A stretch of 43,427 nt of DNA from Ferroacidibacillus organovorans (GCF_001642725.1 NZ_LSUQ01000021.1:1-43427); one strand, 5' to 3'; numbered from the stretch's first letter, positions 9,236 through 18,849 are shown. Translations and numbers: made by a program. Notes: generated by a model from the sequence alone, not told the origin.

Positions 9236-10069
9236 TCAAAAGTTCACATTGTACGGGTCATACTCAAAGCTGCGTTTGTTTTCATTAAGTGCATCGATGC
9301 GCGCTACCTCATCCGCCGTCAATGAAAAGTCAAACAGGTTCGCATTTTCCGCGATCCGCTCTCTGTGCACGGACTTTGGAATCGTGACAACCCCTTTTTC
9401 AAGGTCCCAGCGCAGCACAATTTGCGCAGGCGTCTTTCCATACTTCTCGCTCAGTTCAACGATGACCGGCTTTGTGAGCAATTCTCCACCGCGCATGAGC
9501 GGTGACCACGCTTCCATCTGAATGCCTTCTTTTTTGCAGAAATCGTAGATCGGCTGCTCCGTCAAAAGAGGATGAAACTCCACCTGATTGACCATCGGCT
9601 TGATCGTTCCATTTTTCATCACATCTTCCAAGTGCTCGACCTGAAAGTTGCTCACGCCAATCGCGCGCACGCGCCCGTCACGGTAAAGCTTTTCAAGCGC
9701 CCGCCACGTGTCATTGTATTTTCCCGCAATCGCCCAGTGAATCAGGTAAAGATCAAGATACTCAAGCCCGAGTTTCGCCATGCTCTCATCAAACGCTGCG
9801 AGCGTGGACTCATAGCCTTGACGCGCGTTCCACACTTTCGTCGTGATAAAGAGATCTTCACGTTTCGCGCCGCTGTCCTTGATCGCTGCGCCAACCCCGA
9901 CCTCATTGCCATAGATCGCCGCCGTGTCGATACTACGGTAACCAAGCTCAATCGCCGCGCGCACAGCCTGCTCAACTTCTTGGCCATCCTTTGCCTGCCA
10001 AACACCAAGTCCTACCCATGGCATTTTTATTCCATTATGGAGTGTTGTGCAATCTGCGAGATTTTTCAT
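9236..10069 (-). CDS. yvgN: Aldo/keto reductase, YvgN-like (glyoxal/methylglyoxal reductase type)
   Basis: NADPH-dependent (alpha/beta)8-barrel reductase of about 277 residues. The catalytic tetrad can be read: Asp and Tyr in IDTAAIYGNE, Lys in ITTKVWN, and His in YLIHW. The C-terminal cofactor-binding part VVTIPKSVHRERIAENA is intact, and IGVSNFQVEHLEDV and VNQVEFHP are signatures of this branch. It strongly resembles Bacillus YvgN, which reduces glyoxal, methylglyoxal and other short aldehydes. ATG 10069 is preceded by AGGAGG at eight bases; the upstream in-frame extension to 10129 has no binding site. The gene is divergent from an aldehyde dehydrogenase, so both directions of aldehyde clearance are adjacent. 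Confidence 0.9.
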   Translation of the reverse strand: MKNLADCTTLHNGIKMPWVGLGVWQAKDGQEVEQAVRAAIELGYRSIDTAAIYGNEVGVGAAIKDSGAKREDLFITTKVWNARQGYESTLAAFDESMAKLGLEYLDLYLIHWAIAGKYNDTWRALEKLYRDGRVRAIGVSNFQVEHLEDVMKNGTIKPMVNQVEFHPLLTEQPIYDFCKKEGIQMEAWSPLMRGGELLTKPVIVELSEKYGKTPAQIVLRWDLEKGVVTIPKSVHRERIAENANLFDFSLTADEVARIDALNENKRSFEYDPYNVNF

Positions 10070-10243
10070 AAAAGTTCCTCCTCGAGTGATCTCTAGGTGT
10101 TCCCAAGCCATAAGGTATAGCCTACACAAATTGACGTGCGTTGTACACTAAGAAAAGAACAGTACGCCGCCAGGTCGATTAAAATGCACAACAAAACGGC
10201 GCGCGCTTTACAGAATAAAAGCCATTCTAAGGAGGGATTCACC

Positions 10244-11689
10244 ATGCAACTTGGCGAGTACAAAAACTACATCGCTGGCGTTTTCACAGACGGTGAAGCA
10301 ACGGAGACGTTCGACGTCCTCAATCCCGCCACAGAGGAAGTACTCGCAACCGTTTCAAACGCCACGCCAGGAGATGTCGTACGCGCCGTCACGGCAGCGA
10401 CCGACGCGCAGCCTATATTTGCCGACGAGCCCGCGCATGAGCGCGCAAACCTCCTTCGTGGTGCCGCTGCACGCATGCGTGAAAGATCCGAGCACCTCGC
10501 GCGCATCATGACACTGGAAGAGGGCAAGCCGCTCGCCGAGGCGCGCGGCGAAGTGCTTTATGCCGCCTCGTTTCTCGACTGGTTTGCCGAAGAGGGCAAG
10601 CGCGTGTACGGTGACATGATCCCTTCGAGCAGCGTAGACAAACGCATTCTCGTCTTCAAGCGGCCCGTGGGCGTGACCGCCGCCATCACGCCGTGGAATT
10701 TTCCTGCCGCGATGATCACGCGCAAACTGGCGCCAGCCCTCGCCGCCGGATGTGCAATGATCATCAAACCATCCGAACTCACACCGCTATCCGCGCTTGA
10801 GATTGCTCGCATCTTTGACGAAGTTGGCCTGCCAAAAGGCGTGCTCTCCGTGCTTGCAAGCCGTGACCCAGTTCCAATCGTAAAACCCCTGATGGACGAT
10901 CCGCGCGTGCGCAAAATATCGTTTACTGGATCGACGGAAGTCGGGAAAATCCTGATGCGGCAAGCTGCGGACACCGTGAAACGCCTCTCCCTTGAACTCG
11001 GCGGACACGCGCCACTAATTGTGTTTGAAGACGCAAATCTTGAGACGGCAGTCGCACAGACGCTCGCTTGCAAAATGCGCGGGATGGGGGAAACCTGCGT
11101 TTCGGCCAATCGCATCTACGTTCAACGCAGCATCTACGACGCATTCACGGAGCGCTTCACATCTCTCATGCAAGCGATGAAAACGGGCGACGGTCTAGAT
11201 CCAGGCGTTTCCGTAGGCCCGCTCGTAGAGTCAGCTGCGCTTGAAAAAGTAGAACGCCACGTGCAAGACGCGCTCGACAAAGGCGCACAGCTCTTACTCG
11301 GTGGAACGCGCGTCGGGGCGCGCGGCTATTTCTATTCGCCGACGGTCTTAAAGGGCGTCGATCACTCGATGCTCATCGCAAAAGAGGAGACGTTCGGGCC
11401 GGTTGCCGCCATCCTGCCGTTTGACACGGAAGAAGAAGTGCTAAAGGCGGCAAACGATTCACCCTTTGGCCTTGCATCCTACCTCTTCACGCGGGATATC
11501 GGGCGCATCTTTCGCATGGCAGAACACCTCGAATACGGGATTATCGGCATCAACGACGGAATTCCCTCCACCGCGCAAGCGCCTTTTGGCGGCGTGAAGG
11601 CGTCTGGCCTGGGACGCGAAGGAAGCAAGTACGGCATCGAAGAGTATCTCGATATCAAATACGTCTCTCTCGGTGGCATCAACGCGTAA
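10244..11689 (+). CDS. gabD: NAD(P)-dependent aldehyde dehydrogenase, succinate-semialdehyde type
   Basis: Oxidises an aldehyde to the acid with NAD(P)+. Conserved elements include AITPWNFPAAMITRKLAPAL, IIKPSELTPLSAL, FTGSTEVGK, the general-base Glu in LELGGHAPLIVF, and the catalytic Cys in GMGETCVSANR. The C-terminal part PFGGVKASGLGREGSKYGIE is characteristic of GabD/succinate-semialdehyde dehydrogenase. At 481 residues it has normal length. AAGGAGG (10229-10235) lies eight bases before ATG 10244, so the in-frame extension back to 10136 is unlikely. The substrate is inferred from motif style; no GABA transaminase is in the window. Confidence 0.88.
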   Translation: MQLGEYKNYIAGVFTDGEATETFDVLNPATEEVLATVSNATPGDVVRAVTAATDAQPIFADEPAHERANLLRGAAARMRERSEHLARIMTLEEGKPLAEARGEVLYAASFLDWFAEEGKRVYGDMIPSSSVDKRILVFKRPVGVTAAITPWNFPAAMITRKLAPALAAGCAMIIKPSELTPLSALEIARIFDEVGLPKGVLSVLASRDPVPIVKPLMDDPRVRKISFTGSTEVGKILMRQAADTVKRLSLELGGHAPLIVFEDANLETAVAQTLACKMRGMGETCVSANRIYVQRSIYDAFTERFTSLMQAMKTGDGLDPGVSVGPLVESAALEKVERHVQDALDKGAQLLLGGTRVGARGYFYSPTVLKGVDHSMLIAKEETFGPVAAILPFDTEEEVLKAANDSPFGLASYLFTRDIGRIFRMAEHLEYGIIGINDGIPSTAQAPFGGVKASGLGREGSKYGIEEYLDIKYVSLGGINA

Positions 11690-11690
11690 G

Positions 11691-11738
11691 TAAAAACCGC
11701 ACCCCGGACAGCGCTAGGCGTCCAAGGTGCGGTTTTTA
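11691..11738. terminator. Bidirectional terminator between gabD-like gene and RluA gene
   Basis: TAAAAACCGCACC (11691-11703) pairs perfectly with GGTGCGGTTTTTA (11726-11738); an inner GGAC/GTCC pair extends the stem. A and T tracts at the two ends serve both converging genes. Confidence 0.9.
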
Positions 11739-11750
11739 CACTCACTTCTG

Positions 11751-12749
11751 CTATTTCTTTTCTGGGAAAAGTTTTTGGAAGCCGTACGGCAGATCCGTCT
11801 CAAAGCGCAGCACGTCGTTTCGCACAGGATGCTTAAACTCAAGCGTCAACGCGTGAAGTCCCAGACGCCCAAGCGGATTGTGCTTTGACCCGTAGCGGCG
11901 ATCGCCAACGACGCTGTGCCCAAAATGTTCCATCTGCACGCGAATCTGATTCTTTTTCCCTGTCTCAAGTTCCACATACAAAAGCGAATACGCGCGCGTG
12001 GAGCGCGCGACGCGATAGGAGAGCGTCGCTTTTTCCGCGCCCTCGATGGCGCCTGTCACGTACATTTTCTGGCTCTGATTCTCTTTGAGCCACGCGGTGA
12101 GCGTACCTTCGAGCGGTGTGACACGCCCCTCAACGACTGTCGCGTAAGAGCGAGACAAAACATAGTCGCGCCAGTGATCCTGAAGCGCCCGTTTCACGCG
12201 CTCCGTTTTCGCAAACATCATGAGACCTGACGTGTCGCGATCGAGTCGGTGCACCACGAAAATGCGCGGATCGCGCGCTTCTGTCGCACCGCGCACCGCG
12301 CGCGACTCGGGACGAATCGCCGTCTTTGTGGCAGTCCCTTGGCGCGAGCGCGCAAGGTGGCTGCTTCCCCGCGGCGCAGACTGTGGCGCTTTCTCACGCA
12401 CATAGTCAGACAGAATGTGATACGCGGTGCGATCGCGCTCTTTTTCCGAGGCGATCGAGAGAAGCCCCGGCGGCTTGTCAATCACCAGCAAGTGATCATC
12501 CTCGTAAACGATGCGAATACCGTGAAGATTGCGCACCGCAGAACCGCGCGCATCGGTGATCTGCACCTGCTGTCCGCGCAAAAGCGGGTGGTCATGGCGC
12601 GTCACGATGCGGCCGTCGACCGATACTTGACGATGCGTGAGATAGGACTTGATCTTGTTGCGACCCCTGCCGTCTTCCACCTCAAGCAAGAATTCGAGCA
12701 GCGGTACCGCACGCATGACAGGGTACGAGCGAACAGAACCCCCACTCAT
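11751..12749 (-). CDS. RluA-family RNA pseudouridine synthase with S4-like N terminus
   Basis: Isomerises uridine to pseudouridine in rRNA or tRNA. An N-terminal S4-like region (NKIKSYLTHRQVSVDGRIVT, near residue 31) is followed by the catalytic domain. The motif HRLDRDTSGLMMF holds the catalytic Asp, and ELETGKKNQIRVQMEHFGHSV and GRLGLHALTLEFKHP are the typical RluA C-terminal motifs. At 332 residues it is somewhat long because of a roughly 35-residue Arg/Ala/Ser-rich insertion (about residues 119-155) just before the catalytic motif. The start ATG overlaps the stop of the ABC-F gene (ATGA), so the two ribosome-related genes are translationally coupled. Confidence 0.9.
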   Translation of the reverse strand: MSGGSVRSYPVMRAVPLLEFLLEVEDGRGRNKIKSYLTHRQVSVDGRIVTRHDHPLLRGQQVQITDARGSAVRNLHGIRIVYEDDHLLVIDKPPGLLSIASEKERDRTAYHILSDYVREKAPQSAPRGSSHLARSRQGTATKTAIRPESRAVRGATEARDPRIFVVHRLDRDTSGLMMFAKTERVKRALQDHWRDYVLSRSYATVVEGRVTPLEGTLTAWLKENQSQKMYVTGAIEGAEKATLSYRVARSTRAYSLLYVELETGKKNQIRVQMEHFGHSVVGDRRYGSKHNPLGRLGLHALTLEFKHPVRNDVLRFETDLPYGFQKLFPEKK

Positions 12750-14344
12750 ACCGCCACCAGGTTCGGGCGCTTTGCGAGATACTCGTCATACGATCCCACA
12801 AAGTCAATCAAGCCGTTTGGCGTCACCTCAATGATGCGGTTCGCCACATCCGTGACGAGTTGGCGCGCGTGCGAGACGAAAATGACACAGCCCGGAAACT
12901 CGATCAGCGACTTTGTGAGCGCGTCGATCGCTTCAAGATCGAGATGGTTCGTCGGTTCGTCAAGCAGCAGCACGTTGCCTTGTTCGAGCAACATCTTGCC
13001 AATCATCAAGCGCGCCGCCTCACCGCCTGACAGCACTTCGGTCGACTTGTGCACCTCGTCTTTTGAGAAGAGCATGCGGCCGAGAATGCTGCGAATCGTC
13101 TGCTGATCCGCCTCGTGATCAAAGCCGCGCAGCCACTCGTAGACCGTCGTGTCGTGTGGGATGGTGTCGCTGTGATCCTGCGTAAAGTAGCTCGGTTGCG
13201 CCGACTTGCCCCAGACGACCGTGCCCTCATCCACTCCCACTTCACCCATCATGCAGTTGAGCAAGGTCGTTTTTCCCACACCGTTTGCCCCGATAATCGC
13301 GACTTTGTCGCCCTGGACGATGTCGAGATTAACATTTTTGAGAACCTGTAGATCACTATACGACTTGCTGACGCCGCTCATCGTGACCACTTGCTTACCG
13401 AGTTGCTGTTTAGGTGTGAACTTGATATACGGAGAGACGCGTGAAGACGGGCGGATCTCCTGAATCTCAATCTTCTCGATCTGCTTTTGGCGGCTCGTCG
13501 CCTGTTTCGCCTTCGACTTGTTCGCCGAAAAACGCGCCACAAACTCGCGCAACTCCGCGATTTTTTCAAGGTTTCTCGAATTGTCCGCCAGCTGTTGCTC
13601 GCGTGAGAGTGAACTCGCCGCGACAAAATAGTCGTAGTTGCCAGAGAACATCGTGATCTGTTTGTAGTCCACGTCTACCATGTGTGTACAGACCGTGTTC
13701 AAAAAGTGACGATCGTGCGAGATGATGATCATCGTGCCTTTGTGATCCTGCAAAAATTCTTCCAGCCAGCGAATCGTGTCAATGTCAAGGTGGTTCGTCG
13801 GTTCGTCGAGAAGGAGAATGTCCGGACGGCCAAAGAGCACCTGCGCGAGCAACACGCGCAGCTTCCAACCGCCGTTCATGCTCGACATGAGTTCCGTGTG
13901 TTTCTCGACTGGGATGCCGAGTCCTTCGAGAAGCTCTGCGGCAAAGTACTCGGCGGAGTAGCCATCCATATCCGCGTAAGAGCTCTCAAGCTCGCCGACG
14001 CGCAAACCCTCTTCCTGCGTCATCTCCGGCAGCGCATAGAGCCGCTCCCGCTCCTGCATGACCTCCCAGAGTTCGGGATAGCCCATCAGGACGGTGTCAA
14101 GCACGCGGAAGTCGTCAAACGCATAGTGATCCTGACGCAACACCCCGACGCGCAGTCCCGGCTCGATCGTCACCGTTCCTGTCGACGGCTCAAAATCACC
14201 GACCAGTATTTTCATAAACGTCGACTTTCCGGCGCCGTTTGCGCCGATCAGTCCATAGCGGTTGCCTTGATCAAATCCCAAGTTTACATTTTCAAACAAA
14301 ATGCGGCTTCCAAAGGAAACCGACAAATTTTTCACACGAATCAA
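12746..14344 (-). CDS. ykpA: ABC-F family ATPase (YkpA/YbiT-like)
   Basis: Soluble protein with two ABC ATPase domains and no membrane segment; ABC-F proteins act on the ribosome. The first domain has Walker A GANGAGKST, a divergent signature (SSMNGGWKLRVLLAQ) and LLLDEPTNHLD; the second has GANGVGKTT, LSGGEAARLMIGK and LLLDEPTNHLD. The inter-domain linker (about residues 240-300) is charged. The frame is open to a TTG at 14368, but TTG 14344 gives the family-like beginning (M)IRVKNLSVSFG and has GGAAGGGG nine bases upstream. It closely matches YkpA/YbiT, whose exact role is not settled; resistance-type ABC-F proteins usually have longer linkers. Confidence 0.9.
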   Translation of the reverse strand: MIRVKNLSVSFGSRILFENVNLGFDQGNRYGLIGANGAGKSTFMKILVGDFEPSTGTVTIEPGLRVGVLRQDHYAFDDFRVLDTVLMGYPELWEVMQERERLYALPEMTQEEGLRVGELESSYADMDGYSAEYFAAELLEGLGIPVEKHTELMSSMNGGWKLRVLLAQVLFGRPDILLLDEPTNHLDIDTIRWLEEFLQDHKGTMIIISHDRHFLNTVCTHMVDVDYKQITMFSGNYDYFVAASSLSREQQLADNSRNLEKIAELREFVARFSANKSKAKQATSRQKQIEKIEIQEIRPSSRVSPYIKFTPKQQLGKQVVTMSGVSKSYSDLQVLKNVNLDIVQGDKVAIIGANGVGKTTLLNCMMGEVGVDEGTVVWGKSAQPSYFTQDHSDTIPHDTTVYEWLRGFDHEADQQTIRSILGRMLFSKDEVHKSTEVLSGGEAARLMIGKMLLEQGNVLLLDEPTNHLDLEAIDALTKSLIEFPGCVIFVSHARQLVTDVANRIIEVTPNGLIDFVGSYDEYLAKRPNLVAV

Positions 14345-14405
14345 TCCGTGACGCCCCTTCCCAATCAAAACTCCATTCTTCCATCATACCACGAATCACG
14401 TCATT

Positions 14406-15329
14406 TCACGCAGATCCTTCGAAACCTTCTTGAAGCGGCAGGGGTGAGACTTTTCGCAACGCCTGCGAATTGGCGACAAAAACGCCTGAGAGCACCAATA
14501 GACCACCCACCACCTGACTCGCGGTAATCGCGTCGCGCAAAATAAAATGTCCAGCGAGCAGCGCGATGAAAGGCGGGAGATTCATAAACATCGCAGCTGC
14601 CCCCGCGCCGATCACCGCGACGCCGCGATTCCACCAGAACCCAGCGAGGCCCTGCGCGACGACGCCGGCAAGCGCGAGCAGCACCCACGGAAAAACGCCT
14701 GTCGCAAGATGGCTTTGGTGAAACGCCGCCTCGACGCCAGCGGCGGGCGCCATAAACGTCGTCCCGATCCACGTCGAAACGATTGTGATCGTGTAGGTCG
14801 GCATCGTTTTGGTAAGCGAGCGGACAAACAAGATGCTGATGGAAAGTGTGAGCATCGCGCCAAGCAGGTAGAAATCCCCCACCGAAGCGCTGAGCCGGCT
14901 TCCGCCCATCCCGACGATGATCAAAACGCCGACCACGCCCAACGCCACACCGACAAGCTTTGACGGCGTCATGCGCACGCCAAACAAGGCGCGCTCAAGG
15001 ATGGCGGTTGCCACGGGCGCCAGTGCGATGATGAGTGACGCATTTGCGGCGGTCGACTGCCGCAGCCCTGTGAAATAAAGCGTTTGGTTTAGCAGCGTGC
15101 CAAAAATTCCACTCCCTAATAGAAGGTAAATTTCCGGGCGCGTGGGAAAGCGGAGTCCGCCGCGCGCGAGTGCGAGCGTCAAAAAGAAGAGCGATGTCAT
15201 CACGAGACGAGCAAACGAGAGGAAAATGGGAGAAAAGTCGCCAAGCAGATAGGCGCTGATCACATAATTGCATCCCCATAAAAATGAGACGGCGAATAGG
15301 CCCGCCAAAGCCACTTTCTGTTCATTCAC
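14406..15329 (-). CDS. DMT superfamily transporter (EamA domains)
   Basis: Integral membrane protein of 307 residues with ten hydrophobic segments in two EamA repeats. The first contains FLWGCNYVISAYLLGDFSP and the helix FGTLLNQTLYFTGLRQSTAANASL; the second contains GFWWNRGVAVIGAGAAAMFMNLPPFIALLAG. Family members export amino acids or other small metabolites; the substrate cannot be assigned. GTG 15329 is the start, with GGGAG about 11 bases upstream. The ABC-F gene begins about 60 bases downstream on the same strand. Confidence 0.85.
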   Translation of the reverse strand: MNEQKVALAGLFAVSFLWGCNYVISAYLLGDFSPIFLSFARLVMTSLFFLTLALARGGLRFPTRPEIYLLLGSGIFGTLLNQTLYFTGLRQSTAANASLIIALAPVATAILERALFGVRMTPSKLVGVALGVVGVLIIVGMGGSRLSASVGDFYLLGAMLTLSISILFVRSLTKTMPTYTITIVSTWIGTTFMAPAAGVEAAFHQSHLATGVFPWVLLALAGVVAQGLAGFWWNRGVAVIGAGAAAMFMNLPPFIALLAGHFILRDAITASQVVGGLLVLSGVFVANSQALRKVSPLPLQEGFEGSA

Positions 15330-15513
15330 TGAGGCTTATTCTCCCGAAATAAAAATGAGCCGCTAAAAAAGATAAATTGCGACACGTTTTAGGATACAAG
15401 AGAACCTCGTGTCCGGCAAGTCGCTAATCTTGGCAAAATCATGGCGAAATCCGCTCATTCCCTTGCGGCTTTTCCCTTTTCTGAATTTTTTTGAACACAC
15501 ATTTCGTGACTCG

Positions 15514-15522
15514 TGCTATAGT
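15514..15522 (+). promoter_or_regulatory. Extended -10 element upstream of MATE gene
   Basis: TGCTATAGT is an extended -10 (TGn plus TATAGT at 15517-15522). A transcript from here would start near 15530 and carry only one ribosome binding site, AAGGAG at 15560-15565, which bears on the start-codon choice for the MATE gene. Confidence 0.45.
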
Positions 15523-15574
15523 GAAGCTCAACCTTTACGAATGCTTTTTATCGTTTGATAAGGAGTGCTCCGTC

Positions 15575-16927
15575 ATTTCGATCTACCGTCAAATTCTCTC
15601 CCTGTCGTGGCCAATTCTCCTTGAAATGACGGCGCAAACGACCATTAATAACCTCAATTTATGGGTGGTGAGCCACCTAGGTTCAACGATCGTGGCGTCC
15701 GTTGGCCTCACCGGGGCGCTGATTGCCGCACTCAGCATCTTGCTTAGCATCGTCGGTTTGGGCGCGACCGTACTGATCGCTCAGTTTCGCGGCGCAAATC
15801 ATCCACAGAAGGCCACAGCGTTTGCCGTCGACGCGCTGCGGCTCAATCTCGTCATCGCTACTTTGCTCACACTCCTTTTGATCGCAGGCATCCCCGTCTG
15901 GTTTGCAATTCTGCATGTCCCATCGTCCATTGTCGCGACAACGCGCGCCTACTTGACGTTTATGGCGATTCTTCTGCCGTTCTCTTCGTGGATCGGCATC
16001 AGTGGCGGAATTCTGCGAAGTTTTGGCGCGACACGCGTAGTGTTCTATCAAACTCTTCTCGTCATCGGTGTCACCGCGCTATTTAATCTGCTCTTTGTCA
16101 CAGGACTGTGGAACGCTCCGCGACTCGGCTTGACCGGACTTTATCTTGCTAACGCGAGCGGGGCTATGGCCGGCGTGATCTACTCATTCCTTCTGCTCGC
16201 GCGACACCTTCCGACCCCCGTCACGCGGCGGATGATTCTGCGCGGGTCTGGGCAGGCGATGGCTGTACTGCGCGTCGGGTTGCCATCCGCGCTTGAGCTC
16301 GGGAGTTATCAATTTACGCAGTTTTTTCTCGTCAGCCTGATTGCGCGACTTGGTGCAAACGCGGTTGCCACGCGCGTCTATGCCATTTCTATTGAATCCG
16401 CATCCTTTTTGTTTGGTCTTGGCATCGCGCAGGGTGTCTCGATTCTCGTCGGTCACGAGGCAGGAAAAGGCGCGTTTCATCCCGCCCGCCGCATCGCATG
16501 GTCAGGTGTCACACTTGGAGTGAGCGGAATGTCACTCCTCGCTTTGCTGCTCTTCATTTTTGCCCATTCACTGATCACGCTTTTCACGGCAGATCCAGAA
16601 GTGGTGCGTCTTGGCGCGCGAGTGCTCCAGATCATCGCGCTTGCGCAACCGGCAAAAGCACTCAACATGATCATTGGCGGCGCATTGCGCGGAGCGGGTG
16701 ACAACCGCTGGCTCATGTGGAACAGTGGAATGTTTGTATGGATCTCAGTGCTCGCCGCATGGCTCTTTGGGTTCCCGCTCGGACTCGGACTGGCGGGAAT
16801 TTGGTGGGGGATGTGCCTAGACGAGTGGGTGCGCGCAGCGCTCCTTTTTTCGCGACTGCGCGGAAAGGGCTGGGAGAATCGCCAACTCACCCATGTTGAC
16901 ACAGCGCCTGAGACTGCAGCGCGGTGA
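15575..16927 (+). CDS. MATE family efflux transporter, probable ATT start
   Basis: Cation-antiporting multidrug/toxin extrusion protein of about 451 residues with 12 hydrophobic segments in two homologous halves. It begins with the usual family pattern IYRQILSLSWPILLEMTAQT and has ESASFLFGLGIAQGVSILVG and RGAGDNRWLMWN in the second half. The frame is open upstream to TTG 15491, with GTG at 15506 and 15521, but these lie upstream of or inside the likely promoter. The only good binding site (AAGGAG, 15560-15565) is nine bases before an in-frame ATT at 15575, which gives fMet-Ser-Ile-Tyr-Arg-Gln. I therefore favour ATT. An annotation pipeline would likely choose TTG 15491 or a GTG. The substrate is unknown. 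Confidence 0.85.
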   Translation: MSIYRQILSLSWPILLEMTAQTTINNLNLWVVSHLGSTIVASVGLTGALIAALSILLSIVGLGATVLIAQFRGANHPQKATAFAVDALRLNLVIATLLTLLLIAGIPVWFAILHVPSSIVATTRAYLTFMAILLPFSSWIGISGGILRSFGATRVVFYQTLLVIGVTALFNLLFVTGLWNAPRLGLTGLYLANASGAMAGVIYSFLLLARHLPTPVTRRMILRGSGQAMAVLRVGLPSALELGSYQFTQFFLVSLIARLGANAVATRVYAISIESASFLFGLGIAQGVSILVGHEAGKGAFHPARRIAWSGVTLGVSGMSLLALLLFIFAHSLITLFTADPEVVRLGARVLQIIALAQPAKALNMIIGGALRGAGDNRWLMWNSGMFVWISVLAAWLFGFPLGLGLAGIWWGMCLDEWVRAALLFSRLRGKGWENRQLTHVDTAPETAAR

Positions 16928-17046
16928 ACTGCGTGATCCGCGCAAGGGCGGTTTCACACTGGGCATTTGTAAAACGCGTGCGCGCAGAAGGGGTCCCAGT
17001 TTTCGTCAGGTCGCCATCCGCACGCACACCTTTTCTCACACGCGAG

Positions 17047-18849
17047 TTACTTCAAATAGCGATCCAGAAACGCGGCGATCGCCGTGTACGTCTTGATGCG
17101 ATTCGGGAGCTTCACGACACCATGCCCCTCGTCTTCAAAGCGCAAGTATTCAACCGGATGCTCTCGCTTCTGGAGCGCTTCGACGATTTGTTCTGCCTCG
17201 CTGATCGGAACGCGCGGGTCATTCGCGCCGTGGATGACGATCATCGGTGCGGTGATGCGATCCACGTGGTGAATCGGCGAAATCTCGTCAAAGAAATCAC
17301 CGTCTGCCTCCACGGTTCCATACTCACACTCGCGCAGGTGACGGCGGTACGGACTGGTGTTCTCGATAAACGTCCGCAGATTGGCAATTCCCACAAGATC
17401 GACGCCCGCCGCAAACCGATCTGGGTAGTGCGTCACTGCCGCCAGCACCATAAACCCGCCGTAGCTTCCGCCCATCACCGCAATCGCATCGCGGCGCGCA
17501 TTCCCGTGTTCGCACAGCCAGTCGACTGCGTGCGCCAGATCGGCCACCGAGTCCATCCGCTTTCGCACATCGTCAAGGTGCAGATAGGTGCGCCCATACC
17601 CCGAACTTCCGCGCACATTGGGTGCGAGCACCGCATAGCCGCACTGCACAAAATACTGGCGCAGCGCTGGGAAGAGGTTCGTGCTCTGCCCTTCTGGACC
17701 GCCGTGAACGTCTACGATCACCGGGAAGGGACCGTCGCCTTTTGGCTTGTAATAGTAGGCCTTGATCATGAGTCCATCCAATGACGGATACGCGATCAAC
17801 TCCGGCTCAACAAACGAGTCGTGCGGCACACTGCCTTCGGAAGCAAAAGTAAGGCGCCAGACGTCGCCGCGGTCTAAAGCCACGCGCCACACCTCGACAG
17901 CATGCAGTGGGCTGCTGACTGTCACATCGACGTGCGCGCCATCCTTTGAAAGGTCGAAATCGACTACGGTTCCGACGGGGAGCCCCTCCACCCGCCGCGC
18001 GCCGCCTGTACGATCTCGATCAAGCACAAAAAGCGCCGATGTACCATCCTCATTGACACTGTAGACCAGACGCTTTCCACCTTGCGCCGCCTCCAATTGC
18101 TCCACGTCCCACAAATCATCCGTCAGATACGTGAGTGCGAGCGTCTCAAGGTCGAGCGTCGCAAGCCTAGCAAACTCCGAATCAAGGTCCGTGATCAGAT
18201 GCACCATGCGTCCGTCTGCAGCTGCACGCGGATGCGAGAAATGCGCATCCCCTTGGTGGTGTGTGAGGTGGAGCGCGTCACCGCTTTCAATGTCGACCAG
18301 AAACAAATCGGCGTTGACGTTTGTATGCATGCGCAGCGCAAACACACTGCGGTCATCCGCGCTGAACCCCGCCGCATAATTGGTGTCATCCGTCTCAAAA
18401 ACACAGCGACTCACGCGCGTCTCAAGGTCATAGACGTACACATCAAAGTGCACGTCATCGCGTGCGTTTGACGCATAGACAAACTGTTTGCCAGTCGACG
18501 AAAAGCCGCCGAACTGATGAACGTGCGCCATGTCACTCGTGAGGTTCTCCACCGTCTGTCCATCGTGTGAAACGAGGTAGATCTGCGCGCGTTCACTGCC
18601 GCCAACGTCAGACGAAACGATCAGGTACGGTTCTGTCGGGTGTGCATAGACACCCATGACGCGATCGTCAAAAAACGTAACCTGAACGGGCCACGGAATC
18701 GCTTCGCAAAGACGGTACACCTGCGGCGCCGCGCTCATCGTGCTAAGAAAAAACATCGTTTTCTCATCGTGCGAACGCGTCGCACTGTAGGCCGCGCGAA
18801 TTTGCATATAGCGCGCGCAACTCAATCCTCCACTCAGCTTGTCTGCCAT
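17047..18849 (-). CDS. S9 family serine peptidase (acylaminoacyl/dipeptidyl peptidase type)
   Basis: 600-residue cytoplasmic protein with an N-terminal beta-propeller (about 40-340; repeats such as VVSSDVGGSERAQIYLVS and DLFLVDIESGDALHLTH) and a C-terminal alpha/beta hydrolase. The catalytic triad is visible: Ser in GGSYGGFMV, Asp in HGANDPRVP, His in EDEGHGVVK. The oxyanion region VDVHGGPEGQ and NVRGSSGYGRTY are conserved. It removes N-terminal peptides or acylated residues from short oligopeptides. No signal peptide. ATG 18849 has GAGAGGA nine bases upstream. It is the last gene of the minus-strand unit that includes the NIF3 and ABC exporter genes, with a 28-base gap. Confidence 0.9.
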   Translation of the reverse strand: MADKLSGGLSCARYMQIRAAYSATRSHDEKTMFFLSTMSAAPQVYRLCEAIPWPVQVTFFDDRVMGVYAHPTEPYLIVSSDVGGSERAQIYLVSHDGQTVENLTSDMAHVHQFGGFSSTGKQFVYASNARDDVHFDVYVYDLETRVSRCVFETDDTNYAAGFSADDRSVFALRMHTNVNADLFLVDIESGDALHLTHHQGDAHFSHPRAAADGRMVHLITDLDSEFARLATLDLETLALTYLTDDLWDVEQLEAAQGGKRLVYSVNEDGTSALFVLDRDRTGGARRVEGLPVGTVVDFDLSKDGAHVDVTVSSPLHAVEVWRVALDRGDVWRLTFASEGSVPHDSFVEPELIAYPSLDGLMIKAYYYKPKGDGPFPVIVDVHGGPEGQSTNLFPALRQYFVQCGYAVLAPNVRGSSGYGRTYLHLDDVRKRMDSVADLAHAVDWLCEHGNARRDAIAVMGGSYGGFMVLAAVTHYPDRFAAGVDLVGIANLRTFIENTSPYRRHLRECEYGTVEADGDFFDEISPIHHVDRITAPMIVIHGANDPRVPISEAEQIVEALQKREHPVEYLRFEDEGHGVVKLPNRIKTYTAIAAFLDRYLK

